Source: Acidobacteriaceae bacterium
GTDB lineage: Bacteria; Acidobacteriota; Terriglobia; Terriglobales; Acidobacteriaceae
Direction of reading: 5' to 3'
NCBI GenBank assembly: GCA_030041045.1
Contig: JASHOQ010000074.1
Span: forward strand, 42,532-106,531
DNA: 64,000 bases
The notes below the pieces were generated by a model, which was not told the origin of the DNA, ran no database searches, and was given only the letters and a program-made list of their open reading frames with translations. The position numbers and the translations under genes were made by a program. How positions within the stretch are numbered: the stretch's first letter is position 1; each line of letters opens with the position of its first letter. Positions 63,474 to 64,000 of the stretch are shown piece by piece.

Positions 63474-63516
63474 TTCCCCATCCTTCGCACTGCGAGAGGC
63501 GGGAGGGAATCGGGCC
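63474..63516. repeat. Degraded GTGCCCC-type hairpin
   Basis: CCCCATCCTTCGCACTGCGAG then AGGCGGGAGGG (63476-63506). The 476 bases between the GH27 stop and the last repeat otherwise show no gene. TGCGC-TTTTCG-GCGCA (63690-63705) is a small hairpin, and GGAGGAGAG near 63800 could belong to a gene off the right edge. Confidence 0.5.
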
Positions 63517-63893
63517 GGCGCCGGGGCGCCCTTCCCCCGCCGTCTTGCTCCCACTTTGCGGACACAGAACGATGGAAAAACGGCCGCCTGTGACCGTGAT
63601 CGCGCCGGCGTCGTACACGGCGAAATTCCAGCGCTTCAAAAACGCGCAAAAACACGCTTATTTCAGCTTATTTTTTGACTGCAAACGGTGCGCTTTTCGG
63701 CGCATAAGCAGACGAAACGGATGCATTGGTCTGCCTGGAACCGGACAAAACCCCCTGCGCGAACATCAATCGCAATCAACGTCCGGTTATAGGCGCACGG
63801 AGGAGAGCGGATTCGTCCGCGTAAAACAGGACGAACAGGCGATGAGTTGGGGACGCATTCCCATCCGCGGCCCCGCTCCTCCTAATGGGCTAC

Positions 63894-64000
63894 AGCGGTT
63901 TCACAGTTGCTGTATCCCGAAGCCGCAGATGCCAAGTGGCTTTTTCACCAAGAAAAAGCCACCTTCCGCAACTGTGAAATATAGCTACATGTACTGTGGA
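63894..64000 (+). repeat. 113-bp MITE-like element, copy 3 (cut by window end)
   Basis: Begins AGCGGTTTCACAGTTGCTG as at 26921 and runs to the window end with about five differences by eye. The final six bases of the right terminal repeat lie outside the window. Confidence 0.88.

Noticed and set aside
63457..63639. Small minus-strand gene at the right end
   Set aside because: 60 residues derived partly from a degraded hairpin repeat, without a ribosome site or family resemblance.

Overview
This 64 kb window is GC-rich chromosomal DNA, most likely from a soil Acidobacteriota (family Acidobacteriaceae or close). This is inferred from an acidobacterial-style energy transducer TonB, a TonB-dependent receptor with an N-terminal carboxypeptidase-regulatory domain, large plant-polysaccharide hydrolases, many TTG starts and abundant structured intergenic repeats. 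No rRNA gene, confirmed tRNA gene, prophage or CRISPR array was seen.

Layout. 0-9 kb: edge of a propeller-type sensor gene and tonB (minus), then ileS, a REP-associated transposase, lspA, a PaiB-like protein, an RbsD/FucU-like exported protein and small unknowns. 9-15 kb: an ECF sigma factor, its zinc-finger anti-sigma factor, an unknown protein and a TPR-CHAT (caspase-like) protein in a row, then a potassium-channel-like protein. 15-30 kb: a catabolic block. An Lrp/AsnC regulator diverges from hppD, phhA, hmgA and fahA (phenylalanine/tyrosine to fumarate plus acetoacetate). These are followed by a methylcrotonyl-CoA carboxylase-type beta subunit, an acyl-CoA dehydrogenase, HMG-CoA lyase and an enoyl-CoA hydratase (leucine to acetoacetate plus acetyl-CoA). 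Convergent scoA/scoB can activate acetoacetate, and a lactate permease follows. 30-47 kb: GH28 pectinase, an exported alpha/beta hydrolase, the succinate dehydrogenase operon (sdhC, a small membrane protein, sdhA, sdhB), RdgB, then GH78 rhamnosidase, RhaT and a TonB-dependent receptor, consistent with rhamnose-rich pectin use. 47-64 kb: a membrane protein/HTH pair, a HAD hydrolase, an aminotransferase, an MBL hydrolase, lexA, a kelch protein, nagA with a GlcNAc-type kinase, two exported phosphoesterases and a GH27 alpha-galactosidase.

The most striking feature is the repeats. At least six classes of short structured repeat fill most gaps: REP hairpins with a TTTAGCC core linked to the transposase at 5206; a roughly 110-bp multi-hairpin module; a constant-flank/variable-stem element; GTGCCCC hairpins; 7-8 bp tandem arrays; and a 113-bp palindromic MITE-like element (three copies). 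They sit within operons (scoA/scoB, sdhA/sdhB) and also inside coding sequence. ileS carries about 80 extra residues encoded by a REP cluster, and the aminotransferase carries about 45 encoded by repeats, both in frame.

All calls come from reading the sequence and recalled family features. No database search was run. Start codons were chosen by Shine-Dalgarno spacing and family N-termini and are marked where uncertain.
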